Positions 18,871-29,400 of a stretch of DNA of 64,000 nt are shown piece by piece. The stretch lies in NCBI GenBank assembly GCA_051418075.1, contig JBPRGG010000087.1, positions 73,181-137,180 of the forward strand. The letters run 5' to 3'. Every line of letters begins with the position of its first letter. Within the stretch, counting starts at the first letter, position 1. The stretch comes from JBPRGG01 sp051418075 (lineage in GTDB: Bacteria > Bacteroidota > Bacteroidia > Cytophagales > Cyclobacteriaceae). Position numbers and translations under genes: made by a program. The notes beneath the pieces were generated by a model. The model did no database searches. It saw only the letters and a program-made list of their open reading frames with translations, and was not told where the DNA came from.

Positions 18871-21009
18871 TTACTCCAAAGCATTGCACATCATAATAAT
18901 GGTTCGGCCTGGAACTAATACCGGGCTGTCCGGTTCATATATTTCTTTTTTCTTCTCCACCATATCCTGGCTGGTATCCAATATTTTTTGCCATTTGTTG
19001 CCCCAATTTTTATCAGGAAGTTTAAACTCAAGGGACTCAAAATGGGCATTAAAAAGCAGATAAAAGGTATCATCCTTGATCTTTTCTCCATAATTCCCTT
19101 TGGAACGAATACCCATACCATGCAGGATCACACCCAATGATTTGGCGTAAGTATTATCCCAATGCTCCTCCTCCATTTCCTGACCTTCCGGCAAAAACCA
19201 GGCAATATCTGTAACCTCTTTACCTTTGCCTTTAATAGGTTGTCCCTGAAACCACTTACGTCGATGGAAAGTAGGATGCATTTTTCTGAAATGGATCAAT
19301 TCCCGGGTAAACCCCAGCAGGTTTTCATCCATCTGTTTCCAGTTCAACCACGAAATCTCATTATCCTGACAATAAGCATTGTTATTCCCTCTTTGGGTAC
19401 GGCCAAATTCATCCCCGGCCACCAGCATTGGTACTCCCTGTGACAAAAACAGAGTGGTTAAAAAGTTTCTTTTTTGTCGATCTCTTAGTGATTTTACTTC
19501 AGGATCGCTGGTCGGTCCTTCCACACCGCAGTTCCAGGAGCGATTATCACTTTCTCCATCCTGGTTGTTTTCCTGGTTGGCTTCATTGTGCTTTTCATTG
19601 TATGAAACCAAATCGTTTAAAGTAAATCCATCATGAGCGGTGATAAAATTGATGCTGGCAGTAGGATTGCGCCAATCATCCTGGTAAAGATCAGAGCTAC
19701 CGGTGAATCTGTTGGCAAATTCTCCCAGCATACTATCTGCCCCCCTCCAGTAATCCCGCATACAATCCCGGTACTTGCCATTCCATTCCGCCCATCCGGC
19801 TGGGAACTTCCCTACCTGATAGCCCCCTTCACCTACATCCCATGGTTCTGCGATCAGTTTGCTTTGGGAGATAATTGGATCCTGATGAATAATATCAAAA
19901 AATGAACCCAGCCGGTCCACTTCATGCAATTCCCTGGCCAGGGCAGAAGCCAGGTCAAAACGAAAGCCATCAACATGCATTTCTGTAATCCAGTAGCGCA
20001 GACTATCCATTATCATTCTCAGCACACTGGGTTGCATCATATTTAAAGTGTTACCAGTACCAGTATAGTCCATATAATAACGGGGATTATCCTGTACCAG
20101 CCGGTAATAATTAGCATTGTCATTTCCCCGGAAGGAAATGGTAGGGCCCATATGATTTCCTTCGGCGGTATGATTGTAAACTACATCCAGAATTACTTCA
20201 ATGCCTTCCTTATGCAATTCCTTTACCATGTTCTTGAATTCACCCACCTGGTCACCTAATACACCCGAACTGGAATATCGAACATCCGGAGCAAAAAATC
20301 CAATGGTATTGTAACCCCAATAATTGGTTAGATCTTTATCTACCAGATGACGATCTGACACAAAGTGATGTATTGGCATCAGTTCAATGGCTGTGACACC
20401 CAGCTTTTTCAGGTAGTCAATGGTAACCGGATGAGATAAGGCAGCATAGGTTCCTCTTAATTCTTCCGGAATTTCAGGATGCATTTGGGTAAAGCCCTTA
20501 ACATGTAACTCATAAATAATTGACTGATAATAGGGAATATTGGGCAAACGATCACCTTCCCAGTCAAAATAAGAGTTTACCACCACAGATTTAGGTAAAA
20601 ATGGTGCGCTATCCACTTCATTAAAAGATAAATCTTCCTGTTCATGCCCGATCTGATAACCAAACATGGCATCACGCCATTCTATAGTACCAGCAATGGC
20701 CTTGGCATATGGGTCTATCAATAATTTGTTAGGATTAAACCGCAAACCATTTTCAGGTTCAAATGGTCCATAAACTCTGTATCCATATAATTGTCCCGGC
20801 TTCACATCGGGCAAATAGGCATGCCATTCCTGATGTGATCTCTCCTTTATTTCTATCACTTTAGAAGCTTTTCCATCCTCAAGATCGTCAAACAGGCAAA
20901 GCTCTACCCCGGTAGCATTTTCGGCAAACAAAGCAAAATTGGTTCCTCTGCCATCATAAGTTGCGCCCAAAGGGTAAGGTTTACCTGGCCATACTGCGTA
21001 ATTTTCCAT
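18871..21009 (-). CDS. glgX: glycogen debranching enzyme GlgX
   Basis: A 712-residue cytoplasmic GH13 enzyme that hydrolyses alpha-1,6 branches of limit glycogen. An N-terminal CBM48 domain occupies residues 10-110 (YPLGATYDGRGTNFALFAEN). The catalytic barrel shows region I DVVYNH, region II GFRFDLA with nucleophile D352, region III LIAEPWD with acid/base E388, and region IV TAHDG with D460. The segment SYNEKHNEANQENNQDG is characteristic of GlgX/isoamylase-type enzymes. The start ATG at 21007-21009 directly precedes the conserved N-terminus. No other glycogen gene lies in this window; an MFS permease follows on the same strand. Confidence 0.95.
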   Translation of the reverse strand: MENYAVWPGKPYPLGATYDGRGTNFALFAENATGVELCLFDDLEDGKASKVIEIKERSHQEWHAYLPDVKPGQLYGYRVYGPFEPENGLRFNPNKLLIDPYAKAIAGTIEWRDAMFGYQIGHEQEDLSFNEVDSAPFLPKSVVVNSYFDWEGDRLPNIPYYQSIIYELHVKGFTQMHPEIPEELRGTYAALSHPVTIDYLKKLGVTAIELMPIHHFVSDRHLVDKDLTNYWGYNTIGFFAPDVRYSSSGVLGDQVGEFKNMVKELHKEGIEVILDVVYNHTAEGNHMGPTISFRGNDNANYYRLVQDNPRYYMDYTGTGNTLNMMQPSVLRMIMDSLRYWITEMHVDGFRFDLASALARELHEVDRLGSFFDIIHQDPIISQSKLIAEPWDVGEGGYQVGKFPAGWAEWNGKYRDCMRDYWRGADSMLGEFANRFTGSSDLYQDDWRNPTASINFITAHDGFTLNDLVSYNEKHNEANQENNQDGESDNRSWNCGVEGPTSDPEVKSLRDRQKRNFLTTLFLSQGVPMLVAGDEFGRTQRGNNNAYCQDNEISWLNWKQMDENLLGFTRELIHFRKMHPTFHRRKWFQGQPIKGKGKEVTDIAWFLPEGQEMEEEHWDNTYAKSLGVILHGMGIRSKGNYGEKIKDDTFYLLFNAHFESLEFKLPDKNWGNKWQKILDTSQDMVEKKKEIYEPDSPVLVPGRTIIMMCNALE

Positions 21010-21144
21010 TTTTGTTTAAGTTATTTGTTTTCTTTACCTAATATAAGGGCAATCCATTCCATTTTGTTAAGAATTCCTTTTAATTTAAAGCGGGAAATTA
21101 AATTTTTTCGGAATTTTTAAGAATGTAAGGTACCCAGGAAAAAT

Positions 21145-21178
21145 TTTGTGTTTCAAATAATACAGATTTTTAATTTTG
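21145..21178 (+). promoter_or_regulatory. promoter of the hemerythrin gene
   Basis: TTTG at 21145-21148, a 22-nt spacer, then TAATTTTG at 21171-21178 (exact TAnnTTTG). It covers the TTG at 21176, so that codon cannot be the translation start. Confidence 0.6.
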
Positions 21179-21214
21179 GAAAATATTGTAATCATTTCAC
21201 TAAAATTTTTTATC

Positions 21215-21610
21215 ATGAACATTGTAAACTGGAAAGATGAACTATACAGTGTCAAAGTATCTTCCATTGACCAGCAGCACAAAAAAATATTTGAAATTCT
21301 CAATCGCCTGTTCGACTCCATGACCAAAGGAGAATCCAAAGATGTCTTGAGGGAGATTCTGAGCGAATTGGTGGATTATTCACAATATCATTTTAATTGT
21401 GAAGAAAACCATTTTTGTAAATTGAAATTGTATAAAAAATCGGCTGAGCACAAGAACAAGCATCAGGAATTTATTGAAAAGGTACAGCAATTTCAAGCTG
21501 ATTACCTGGCAGGTGAAAAAATGCTGACCATGGATGTATTTTCCTACATTAAAGACTGGGTTAATTCCCACATCCGGGGCTGTGACAAACAATTTGCCGG
21601 TTTGGAATGA
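21215..21610 (+). CDS. bacteriohemerythrin
   Basis: A 131-residue single-domain hemerythrin. All seven di-iron ligands are visible: H22, H59 and E63 (HFNCE), H79 and H83 (HKNKH), H119 and D124 (HIRGCD). Hemerythrins bind O2 reversibly and serve as oxygen stores or sensors in bacteria. I start it at ATG 21215 (MNIVNWKDEL, a typical hemerythrin N-terminus) rather than at the TTG at 21176 inside the promoter. It is monocistronic and lies divergently opposite glgX. Confidence 0.93.
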   Translation: MNIVNWKDELYSVKVSSIDQQHKKIFEILNRLFDSMTKGESKDVLREILSELVDYSQYHFNCEENHFCKLKLYKKSAEHKNKHQEFIEKVQQFQADYLAGEKMLTMDVFSYIKDWVNSHIRGCDKQFAGLE

Positions 21611-21643
21611 ACCAGCCAAAGCAAAAAGACTTTCCGTAAAAGC

Positions 21644-21672
21644 TTGACCTGGGGCAAATTTGAGTAATTTTG
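21644..21672 (+). promoter_or_regulatory. promoter of the MFS gene at 21691
   Basis: TTG at 21644-21646, an 18-nt spacer, then TAATTTTG at 21665-21672, an exact -7 box, about 19 nt before the ATG at 21691. Confidence 0.65.
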
Positions 21673-21690
21673 CGCTTTATTTTATCCTTT

Positions 21691-22935
21691 ATGAAGCGCG
21701 TCATCCAGTTATATAAAAATGCATACAGTGGACTTAGCCCGGCAGCCTGGATGCTGGCTTTGGTCATGTTTATCAACCGTAGCGGCTCCATGGTATTGCC
21801 TTTTCTCAGTGTTTATCTCACCGAATCACTGCATTATGATCTGAAAAAAACCGGTTTAGTGATGAGCATTTTCGGCTTGGGGTCTATGGTTGGTGCATTT
21901 TTAGGGGGATGGCTCACTGATAAGATCGGGCATTTCAGGGTTCAGATCTTCAGCCTGATTCTGGGTGGATTTACCTTCTTCCTGGTAGCTGACCTGTCAG
22001 AATTCTTTTGGCTGGCTCCGGGTATTTTTCTGCTCAGCCTGATCACAGAAACCTTTCGCCCGGCCAATGCGTCCTCTGTTTCTTATTATACAAAATCCGA
22101 AAACATTACCCGCGCCTTTTCCTTGAACCGGATGGCACTTAATCTCGGTTTTTCTATTGGTCCGGCTGTAGGGGGAATATTAGCGGCTATCTCATTTAAA
22201 TGGCTGTTCATTGCTGATGGCATCACCTGTATATCAGCAGGCTTGTTGTTCTTCTTTTATTTCAAAAATAAAGAAGGCAGTAAGCCTCCAGCCAAAAAGG
22301 AAAAGCATCAGACAGAAAAAGTAAAATCTCCCTTTCAGGATGTACCTTTTGTCTTTTTCATCCTGCTTACCACCTGTTTTACCATTGTGTTTTTCCAATT
22401 GTTTACTACCCTTCCCCTGTATTACCGGGATGTTTATCATTTGACCGAAACCAGGATCGGTGGATTATTAGGACTGAATGGCCTGATTGTCTTCTTATTG
22501 GAAATGATTGTGGTGTATATACTGGGTAAGAGGGTGGCTATCGGGAAGCTGATCGTGATGGGAGTAGCTCTGGTAGGTGTATCTTATATGCTGCTGAATC
22601 TCAGTCCGGGAACCTTTATCTTATATTTTTCCATGCTTATGATCAGTATCTCAGAGATCCTGGCCATGCCTTTTATGGCCACTATTACTGTGCAGCGATC
22701 CAATGATCAAAATCGGGGCGCTTATATGGGTATGTATACATTTGCCTATGCCACAGCTTTTGTGCTGGCTCCTTATCTGGGTACTACTGTAATTGACATT
22801 TTTGGTTATGCCACTTTATGGTGGGGTACCGGTCTGGTTGCCTCCCTCACTGCATTTGGCTTTTTCCTGGTCATGAAGCAGTTTAAGCCTGAGCCAGTCG
22901 GTCTGAATAAAGGATCTGGTAATAATACCGGTTGA
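21691..22935 (+). CDS. MFS efflux-type permease
   Basis: A 414-residue protein with twelve transmembrane helices in two sets of six. The helix 2-3 loop reads GGWLTDKIGHFRV (MFS motif A) and helix 5 contains NLGFSIGPAVGG (motif C of drug-proton antiporters). A basic cytoplasmic loop of about 30 residues (PPAKKEKHQTEKVKSP) separates the halves. This suggests a drug- or metabolite-efflux antiporter. I chose the ATG at 21691 because the alternative TTG at 21670 lies in the -7 promoter box. The last 53 nt overlap the 3' end of the convergent ABC permease gene. Confidence 0.88.
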   Translation: MKRVIQLYKNAYSGLSPAAWMLALVMFINRSGSMVLPFLSVYLTESLHYDLKKTGLVMSIFGLGSMVGAFLGGWLTDKIGHFRVQIFSLILGGFTFFLVADLSEFFWLAPGIFLLSLITETFRPANASSVSYYTKSENITRAFSLNRMALNLGFSIGPAVGGILAAISFKWLFIADGITCISAGLLFFFYFKNKEGSKPPAKKEKHQTEKVKSPFQDVPFVFFILLTTCFTIVFFQLFTTLPLYYRDVYHLTETRIGGLLGLNGLIVFLLEMIVVYILGKRVAIGKLIVMGVALVGVSYMLLNLSPGTFILYFSMLMISISEILAMPFMATITVQRSNDQNRGAYMGMYTFAYATAFVLAPYLGTTVIDIFGYATLWWGTGLVASLTAFGFFLVMKQFKPEPVGLNKGSGNNTG

Positions 22936-23992
22936 TAATCAGACAAATCAGGATCAGGAATAAGTTGATCACCAGCAATGGCATCTTAAACAATATCAAA
23001 ATTGTAAGACCAACCAACAGGAAAAAACAGAACTGTAATAAATCATCCTGAGTCATCCCTCTCCAGAAAATCATCTGCAGGTAAAACCAGCAAAAAGAAG
23101 GACCAAACAGCAGGAGGTTTACTAAGGTCAGAAGTCCCTCCGGAGCAGGATAATGATATACAACCAGTATTAATTCTGGAATTAAAAGGATAAAAATGCC
23201 GGCAACCTGGCTGGTCATAATCCTTAATGGACTCAAGGGAAAACTTTTGAAATTTTCAAGCTGTACCTGGTAAAATTGGTAATAATGATAAATAATAATG
23301 ACATTTCCTCCGTATCCTATCAATAAGCCAATTCCCAACAACCGCCAGTCATAGTCCTCAGTGTGATAAAGCCAGAAAACACCAAGCAGGACCATTAAGC
23401 TAAATAATTTACTGAGCCATAGAAGCATTGGTTTTCGTTGGATCAGGTGAAGGTTAAACCATTGATTCCAGGGCAACGTGATATGCTTTTGAAGTAACCG
23501 CTGAATTAGGCCAGTTCTGGTTTCTTTATAAGGTCGTTTGAGCAATGCCATATAAATCAAAGGCGGTAACAGTATGCTCATAAACTGAAAAGTAAGGATA
23601 ATAAGTGCGGATGGCCAGGCATATTCAATGTATGCTATTCCTATGATAAAACTGCCATAGGCTATAACAGGCAGATTCACCACAAATTGGGTAACCGCAA
23701 AAAAGAGGATCTGATTATTTAAAGGGAACAAGGCTGAATGATGGAAAATCCGGAAGTCAGGTTTTTTTAAGGTTCTGGTAATATATGAAACAGTCATTAA
23801 CCCATACAATGACCATAGAATAAGCATAAACCCTGTTATTTCAAGATTATTCACTGTCAAAACAGCAATCGTATAATGTTCTGTATTCCGAAGCAAACCA
23901 AAGGAAAAATAAATAACCAATACAAAAAATCCGGTATATGCTGTGTAAAATGTCCCGGCCAGAGATCTCAAGTAGATAGTGATCAGTTTCAT
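22883..23992 (-). CDS. ABC transporter membrane subunit
   Basis: A 369-residue polytopic membrane protein with about ten hydrophobic helices and few polar residues. It shows no recognisable sequence signature of its own; the assignment as permease rests on its ATGA overlap (4 nt) with the ABC ATPase gene directly upstream. Such two-gene sets are ABC-2-like exporters; the substrate is unknown. Its 3' end overlaps the convergent MFS gene by 53 nt, with the shared sequence coding in both directions. Confidence 0.75.
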   Translation of the reverse strand: MKLITIYLRSLAGTFYTAYTGFFVLVIYFSFGLLRNTEHYTIAVLTVNNLEITGFMLILWSLYGLMTVSYITRTLKKPDFRIFHHSALFPLNNQILFFAVTQFVVNLPVIAYGSFIIGIAYIEYAWPSALIILTFQFMSILLPPLIYMALLKRPYKETRTGLIQRLLQKHITLPWNQWFNLHLIQRKPMLLWLSKLFSLMVLLGVFWLYHTEDYDWRLLGIGLLIGYGGNVIIIYHYYQFYQVQLENFKSFPLSPLRIMTSQVAGIFILLIPELILVVYHYPAPEGLLTLVNLLLFGPSFCWFYLQMIFWRGMTQDDLLQFCFFLLVGLTILILFKMPLLVINLFLILICLIINRYYYQILYSDRLAQA

Positions 23993-24621
23993 ATCACTAA
24001 ATTGATAGTAGCATTTTCAATATGGTAAATATGGTTAAAATATAACTGGGCCGGAGGTTTTTCCACATGAGAAGAGATCAGAAAAGTAGTTTGGAATTGA
24101 TCATGATACTGGCCAATCAGTTGCATTAATTGGTGAACAGTTTGATGATCAATGGTAGTAAATGGTTCATCCAGGACAACCAATTGAGGCTGCCCCAAAA
24201 AGGCCAGCAATAAACTGCTTTTTTTAAGCATTCCTGAAGAATAGGTATTGACCGGCTGGTGCATGAAATCTGCCCCATTAAACTGGTCTATTAAGCTGAT
24301 TTGCTGCTGTTTGGTAGCTTTTTTAGCCTTGGCTGTAAAGGTAATCAGGTCTCTCAGGCTTAAAAAATCAGGATAATTCGGCTCGGCTTCACTAAAGCTG
24401 ATACGTTGCCGGTAGGCCACAGGATGCTTCTTTACACTCCATTGGTTCAGTTCAATGGATCCCTGGAACGGAATGATGCCACAAATCGATTTAAACAGGG
24501 TAGATTTACCTGAGCCGTTGATACCTTTGAACCAATACATCCCCGGGGCCAGATCAAGGCTGGAAATAGATAGAATGGTTCTGTTAAAAAAAGATTTACT
24601 GAAATTTTGTATCCTGAGCAT
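23989..24621 (-). CDS. ABC transporter ATP-binding protein
   Basis: A 210-residue ATPase with Walker A GINGSGKST (residues 33-41), a Q-loop position filled by Glu (SEAEPNYPDFLSL), signature YSSGMLKKSSLLL, Walker B LVVLDEPFTTID and H-loop ISSHVEK. The short length and the YSSGM signature match ATPases of ABC-2-type exporters. It is translationally coupled to the membrane subunit by a 4-nt overlap. A reverse-strand TAATTTTG box (complement of 24639-24646) lies 18 nt upstream of the start, without a clear -33 element. Confidence 0.92.
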   Translation of the reverse strand: MLRIQNFSKSFFNRTILSISSLDLAPGMYWFKGINGSGKSTLFKSICGIIPFQGSIELNQWSVKKHPVAYRQRISFSEAEPNYPDFLSLRDLITFTAKAKKATKQQQISLIDQFNGADFMHQPVNTYSSGMLKKSSLLLAFLGQPQLVVLDEPFTTIDHQTVHQLMQLIGQYHDQFQTTFLISSHVEKPPAQLYFNHIYHIENATINLVI

Positions 24622-24782
24622 TTGATAATCAATTCAGGCAAAATTAATCTATTATTTACTTGATGTATTTGGATTTACATAAGCTATTGACCGTTGAAAA
24701 AATTTATCGGAATTCATCTGGAATAAATTACGAATGGAAATAGAGGAAAGTATTAAGGTTTGGAAAAGGCCGGGTCAAAGTG

Positions 24783-24810
24783 AAAAGGGAGCCTTTATAA
24801 GACTCCCTCT
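24783..24810 (-). terminator. terminator after the SusD-like gene
   Basis: AGGGAG (24786-24791) and CTCCCT (24803-24808) form the core of a hairpin whose reverse-strand exit is T-rich (AAAA at 24783-24786). It lies 24 nt after the susD-type stop codon. Confidence 0.7.
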
Positions 24811-24833
24811 TCATCTGAAAGCTAATTGTTCTT

Positions 24834-26402
24834 TTAATTATAGTTAGGATTCTGATCTTGTATTGAAATTTCTGCGTTGGCATCAATTTCATTTTGAGGG
24901 ATTGGAAAAAATTCGTGTTTTCCTACCTGAAATCCGTCTAAATTTTCAGCTGCCAGACCCCATCGTACCAGGTCAGAACGTCTTACCTGCTCGCCAGCTA
25001 ATTCTATTTGCCTTTCCTGAATCAAATAATCCAAAGCCTCTTCCGCAGTAGTAGCTGTGGGTCGTAGCGGCAGGATGGTACTGGTAGGATCTGCTCTTTT
25101 GCGTACTTGGTTGATCAGATCAATACCTTCTGCTACTTTATTTTGGTTAATTTTCGCTTCAGCTGCCATCAACAGCACATCAGCATACCGAATGATATCG
25201 TGATTTACATCATTGTCACTGGCATTAGCCGGATTCTGAACGGTTTCACTATGCTGATATTTTTTCCAGGCATAACCTGCAGTGGCCAGAATATCGCTAT
25301 ATGGAATTTTTTCTTCTCCTTTTAACAAAGTATCATATTCGGTAAAGAAAAAAGCCTGAAACCTTGGATCTATGTTTCCTTTTTCATTACTGTCAGGATT
25401 GATCCTTTCAAAGGCATCGATCAACTTTTGACTCGGCTTGGCATTGTAAAAGGAAAATCCGTCTACACCATATTCCTGTGGCCTAACTGTGGCTTCCCGG
25501 CGACCGGTAGCATTATTACTATCCCAGCTTAATCCGCCTTCACCGGCTTTGAATTGTACTTCAAAAACAGCTTCTGCATTATTTTTTACGCCGAAATCAT
25601 GGTTGGTACGCATGGCAGCAATGGCTTCATCGATAGTTGTAGCCGGATTGGGCGAGTCTTCACCTCCCACCAGATGATATACTCCACTATTGATCACCTG
25701 CATTAACGCGCTTTCCGCTGCAGCCCAGTCTTCCTGGTACAGGTGAGATTTTCCCAGCAAAGCCAAAGCAGCGCCGCTGGTAGCTCTACCAGCATCTCCT
25801 CCAGCCCATTCAGCCGGTAAATTTTTCGAAGCAAAATCCAGATCTGACTCAATCAGTTGCCAGATTTCCTCAGGAGTGGCTCTGCTTATATCCAGATCAA
25901 TGGTTTCTTCTGTACGAAGAGGACCACCATTCCACAATGTGTTGATGTAAAAATACCCTAAAGCTCTCAGGAAGTAAGCCTGACCTAAAACCTGGTTTTG
26001 AACAGTTTGATCAATATCCTCCATTTCTGAAACCTCACTAATGGTGATATTGGTCCGGGCAATTAATTTGTAGAACATCTGCCATGGATTGTCAATATGC
26101 TCATTACCCTGTGGCCCAAAAGTATGCAACAATAATTCCAGGGGTGGTCCTTGAGTATTTGGAGTTCTTCCTATTTCATCAGAAGAAAAATCAAGCATAA
26201 AGAAAATCCGCCTGCCCCACAGGCTGATATTTTGCAAGTGAGCATAGGCTGCATTCACTGAGGCAATGGCATCCCCCTCTGAAGTATAAAATGAGCCTGA
26301 ATTGATACTGGTTTCATCCACCTTGTTGAGAAATTCATCTCCACAGCGGGAATATACCAGCATGCTCAAAATTGTTAAACTTAAGATTATATATTTTTTC
26401 AT
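24834..26402 (-). CDS. SusD/RagB-family glycan-binding lipoprotein
   Basis: A 522-residue outer-membrane surface lipoprotein with N-terminal signal and Cys20 (LVYSRCGDEFLN). It shows the SusD architecture: an N-terminal helical part (SFYTSEGDAIASVNAAYAHL), TPR-like helices (QAYFLRALGYFYINTLWNGGP is the family hallmark, followed by a DLDFASKNLP segment), and the RagB C-terminal pattern IRYADVLLMAAEAKINQ and LIQERQIELAGEQVRRSDLVRWG. It caps the SusC channel and captures oligosaccharides. It lies 42 nt after susC in the same operon and is followed by a terminator. Confidence 0.95.
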   Translation of the reverse strand: MKKYIILSLTILSMLVYSRCGDEFLNKVDETSINSGSFYTSEGDAIASVNAAYAHLQNISLWGRRIFFMLDFSSDEIGRTPNTQGPPLELLLHTFGPQGNEHIDNPWQMFYKLIARTNITISEVSEMEDIDQTVQNQVLGQAYFLRALGYFYINTLWNGGPLRTEETIDLDISRATPEEIWQLIESDLDFASKNLPAEWAGGDAGRATSGAALALLGKSHLYQEDWAAAESALMQVINSGVYHLVGGEDSPNPATTIDEAIAAMRTNHDFGVKNNAEAVFEVQFKAGEGGLSWDSNNATGRREATVRPQEYGVDGFSFYNAKPSQKLIDAFERINPDSNEKGNIDPRFQAFFFTEYDTLLKGEEKIPYSDILATAGYAWKKYQHSETVQNPANASDNDVNHDIIRYADVLLMAAEAKINQNKVAEGIDLINQVRKRADPTSTILPLRPTATTAEEALDYLIQERQIELAGEQVRRSDLVRWGLAAENLDGFQVGKHEFFPIPQNEIDANAEISIQDQNPNYN

Positions 26403-26444
26403 AATAAAAACTTATTCTTTTTCTGTTTTAAATTTTTATATCAC

Positions 26445-29400
26445 TTAAAATCCTACCTGAACACCCATGATAAAAGTAGTAGGTTGTGGATAGGTTAATC
26501 TGTCAATACCTGCATCACGGGCTGTACCAGTAGATAAAGATCCTACATCAGGCTCCAGACCAAAATAATCAGTAAAGGTGGCCAGGTTCTGAGAAGTTGC
26601 ATAGATTCTAAGTTTAGTAGCATTGATAGCATCCAGTACACCCTGATTGAATGAATATCCGATGGTCAGGTTTTTGATCCTGGTGTAAGAGCCATCAAAA
26701 ACATAACGATCTGAACTTCTCAGGATGTTCCGGTTAGGATCAGCCCGGACCAATCGAGGTTCAGAACCAGTATAATTAGGTCTGTAAGCTGTGGCACTGT
26801 TTGCTGCTACACCATTGTTAAAGTTTTGACGGAAGTCTGATAACCATCGTTTGGCTGAATTGTACAACTCATGGCCATAAGCGCCCTGAATAAATAGCTG
26901 TAAATCAAATCCTTTGTACCGACCAGAAAATGTCAGGCCTAAGGTCATTTCAGGAATTGGATTTCCTAAAGGAACCTGGTCATCGTTATTGATTATACCA
27001 TTTCCATCTACATCAACCCAACGAACATCTCCCGGAGCAGTTCTGTTAACAGCTGTTTCGGCATCCCTTTTATCAGCATCAAATACAGGAACGCCATTGG
27101 CATTGGTTTCATCAGTGATGGCCTGATTAATATAAGCCCAATTGTATACATCATCCCAATCAGTGAATATACCATCACTTACATATCCATAGAACGTTCC
27201 GATGGGCTGGCCGGCCTGGGTCCAGGAAACATTGTTAAGGTCATCAGTAGGATTACCATTTCTGATGATCAGGTCAGGCTGGTTCAGAGAAACAACTTCA
27301 TTATTGATGGTAGTTAAATTACCGGAAATATCAAAGGTGAAATCTCCTGATACTTTTCGATAAGTAAGGGCAGCTTCAATTCCTGTGTTTTGCACTTCAC
27401 CTGCATTCACAAAAGGAGGTCCTAATCCTACAGAAGGGGCAACTTGTTGTCTCCAGATCAGGTCTTCGGTATTCCTTTTATAATAATCCAGGTTCAGTTC
27501 CAGGGTATTATCAAATAATCCTACGTCTAATCCAATGTCAATCTGCCTGGTAGTTTCCCAGGTAATATCAGCATTGGCCAAATCCACCTGGGTAATACCC
27601 TGGGCAATACTGTTGCCAAAAATGTAGAAATAATTGGGATTCAATAAAGCATCAATTGGGTAGTTTCCTAAAGGTGTCTGGTTACCCAGCAGACCGTAAC
27701 CTGCTCTAAATTTCATATCTGAGATGAAGGCCACATTCTGCATGAAAGGCTCTTCACTGATTCGCCAACCGGCAGAAATAGATGGAAATATTCCGGTAGG
27801 ATTATTTCCACGGAACAATTTGGAAGACTCATCCCTACGAATGTTGGCTGTAAGTAAATATTTATCATCAAAGCCATAGGTAATACGTCCAAATAAAGAA
27901 CGTAAGGCGCTTTCATTTTTGTCATAGGATACATTGATATTGGCAGTAGCTGCTACCAGGTTGATCACTCCGTCGGGTAACTGGCTGCCGGAAGCTCCTC
28001 TGTTGGTAAATTCAAAGGATTGGGCAGACCATCCTACCATGGCAGACAGGTTATGTTTGCCAAAGTTATTGTTGTAGGTCAGGAACTGTTCAACCAGTGG
28101 GCTGAAGAATTGAGATCTTCCAACGTTGATACTGGAAGCACTGGGCAATCTTCTTACTTGCTCGTAGCGGGGAGAATAATTGAAATTATCCTGATAATTG
28201 AAATCCAGACCGAGTTGCAGTTTATAGGTCAGTCCTTTGATTATTTCCCATTCTCCAAATAGTGAGGCCCAGGTTCTGTAGCGGGTTTGCTGATTATTAT
28301 TCAACATGGCAATAGCCACCGGATTTTGGGCATCCTGACCTTCGTCAGTATCAGGAAATCCAAAACCACCCAGGAATGAATCATCATAAACAGAAACTGT
28401 AGGTGCTTGCTTGATAGCATGTTCCTGCGGCTCACGTCCACCTGAACCTGTAAAAACATCCTTATCAGTACGGCTTAAAAGCAGGGTTTGCCCCAGTTTA
28501 ATACTTTTACCGATCTTAAAATCAGAGTTGGCTCTGAGTGAATATCTTTCAAATCCTGTTCCCACCATGGTTCCATCCTGATTAAAATATTCCAGACCTA
28601 AGCTGAACAAGGCATTTTGATTACCTCCGGATACACCCAGATTATAATTCTGAATGGGAGCAGGATCAAATAGTGCATCCTGCCAATCTGTATTTGCAGT
28701 TGATGGCCGGCCACCATTGGCAAAACCAGTAGGTATATCACCATCCGGTTGGCTATGTAGTTCATTCAGATAATTCACATAACCATCAGCGTCTAACACA
28801 TCATAAAAATTCCCCTGAGATTGAGAACCATAATAGGCATCGAAATTAACCCTTACAGGGCCCTGCTTCCCTCTTTTGGTTGTGATTAATACCACCCCAC
28901 CAGAGGCCCGGGAACCATAAATGGCAGCTGCAGATGCATCTTTCAGAATGTCAATAGATTCAATATCATTAGGGTTCAGGCTATTCAGAAAGCTGTAACC
29001 ATCGGCATTCTGTCCTCCACTTTGAACCGGGATACCATCAATTACATACAACGGCGTTTCTGCGTTAATAGAACCAATACCACGAATATTTACCTGCATG
29101 GCACCACCAGGTGTACCACCACCGGTTTGAGTGACTGTTACACCAGCTACCCGACCTTGAAGGGCTTGTTCTACATTTGAAATGGGGATACTTCGTACTT
29201 CATCCATCTTCACAGAAGATACAGCACCGGTTACCACACCTCTTTCCTGGGTACCATAGCCTACTACCACCACCTCAGAAAGCTGCTCGATGTCCGGAAC
29301 AAGTTGTACATCCACCACACTGCGGTTTCCTACTTCCACTTCTTCGGTGGTATAACCTACATAACTAAACACCAGCGCATTTGAACCAGCAGGTAGTTCA

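Noticed and set aside
21176..21214. N-terminal extension of hemerythrin from TTG 21176
   Set aside because: The codon lies in the -7 promoter box; the family N-terminus starts at 21215.
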